Positions 5,658-5,747 of a stretch of 5,747 nt of DNA are shown here, in pieces. Made by a program: the position numbers and the translations under genes. The notes below the pieces were generated by a model. The model was not told where the DNA came from, searched no databases, and worked only from the letters and a program-made list of their open reading frames with translations. This stretch comes from Pseudomonadota bacterium (GTDB lineage Bacteria; Pseudomonadota; Gammaproteobacteria; Burkholderiales; Burkholderiaceae_C): contig JAEZZU010000307.1 in assembly GCA_023418355.1 (NCBI GenBank), positions 1 to 5,747 on the forward strand, read 5' to 3'. The first letter of the stretch is position 1; the number at the start of each line of letters is the position of its first letter.

Positions 5658-5747
5658 ATGTCCGTTACCATGCGCGAAATGCTGGAAGCTGGTGTCCACT
5701 TTGGTCACCAGACTCGTTTCTGGAACCCCAAGATGGCTCCGTTCATC
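5658..5747 (+). CDS. rpsB: 30S ribosomal protein S2, N-terminal 30 codons (truncated by window edge)
   Basis: Small-subunit ribosomal protein that binds late in 30S assembly and is needed for S1 attachment. Only 30 codons are visible, but MSVTMREMLEAGVHFGHQTR followed by FWNPKMAPFI is the diagnostic S2 N-terminus. The ATG at 5658 is preceded by GGAG (5648-5651) at a 6-base spacing. The frame is open to the window end. In most bacteria tsf (elongation factor Ts) follows in the same operon, but that lies outside the window. The gene is divergent from the DadA-like operon and has its own promoter and a long folded leader. Confidence 0.97.
   Translation, partial: MSVTMREMLEAGVHFGHQTRFWNPKMAPFI

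Noticed and set aside
5424..5708. A 94-codon open frame on the minus strand across the rpsB promoter and leader.
   Set aside because: It overlaps rpsB and its structured leader in antisense, with no recognisable domain.

Overview
The window looks like an ordinary chromosomal segment of a beta-proteobacterium, most likely a member of the Comamonadaceae (Comamonas or a near relative). This rests on the high-GC coding style, the RNase R and RpsB sequences, and an intergenic inverted repeat built around AGCTGYTAGCGCTTG, which I recall as common in that family. The genus call is inference. I see no transposase, integrase, CRISPR array or phage gene, and no convincing undescribed system.

Layout, left to right. 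(1) The 5' part of a tRNA-Leu(CAG) gene on the minus strand, cut by the window edge (1-59). (2) Divergently, after a gap of only 33 bases, the complete rnr gene for the exoribonuclease RNase R on the plus strand (93-2444; a TTG start at 78 is an alternative). (3) A 127-base convergent gap, mostly filled by a long imperfect inverted repeat ending in six T residues. It should act as the rnr terminator, and its T-run overlaps the stop codon of the next gene. (4) A two-gene minus-strand operon: a DadA-like FAD-dependent D-amino acid dehydrogenase (4092-5339), then a bifunctional NAD(P)HX epimerase/dehydratase, nnr (2572-4083). The two genes are 8 bases apart, and the ribosome binding site of nnr overlaps the stop codon of the oxidoreductase. 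(5) A 318-base gene-free region (5340-5657). It holds a degenerate repeat hairpin in front of the oxidoreductase, an extended -10 promoter, and a structured leader of about 139 bases with two clear stem-loops. (6) The first 30 codons of rpsB (ribosomal protein S2), running off the right edge.

Functionally the region mixes RNA metabolism and translation (tRNA-Leu, RNase R, S2) with a small redox and metabolite-repair operon. The DadA-like enzyme would feed electrons from amino-acid oxidation to the membrane, and Nnr repairs damaged NAD(P)H. The most interesting parts are non-coding: the folded rpsB leader, the large repeat-derived terminator at the rnr/nnr border, and the very tight, probably overlapping, divergent promoters between tRNA-Leu and rnr.
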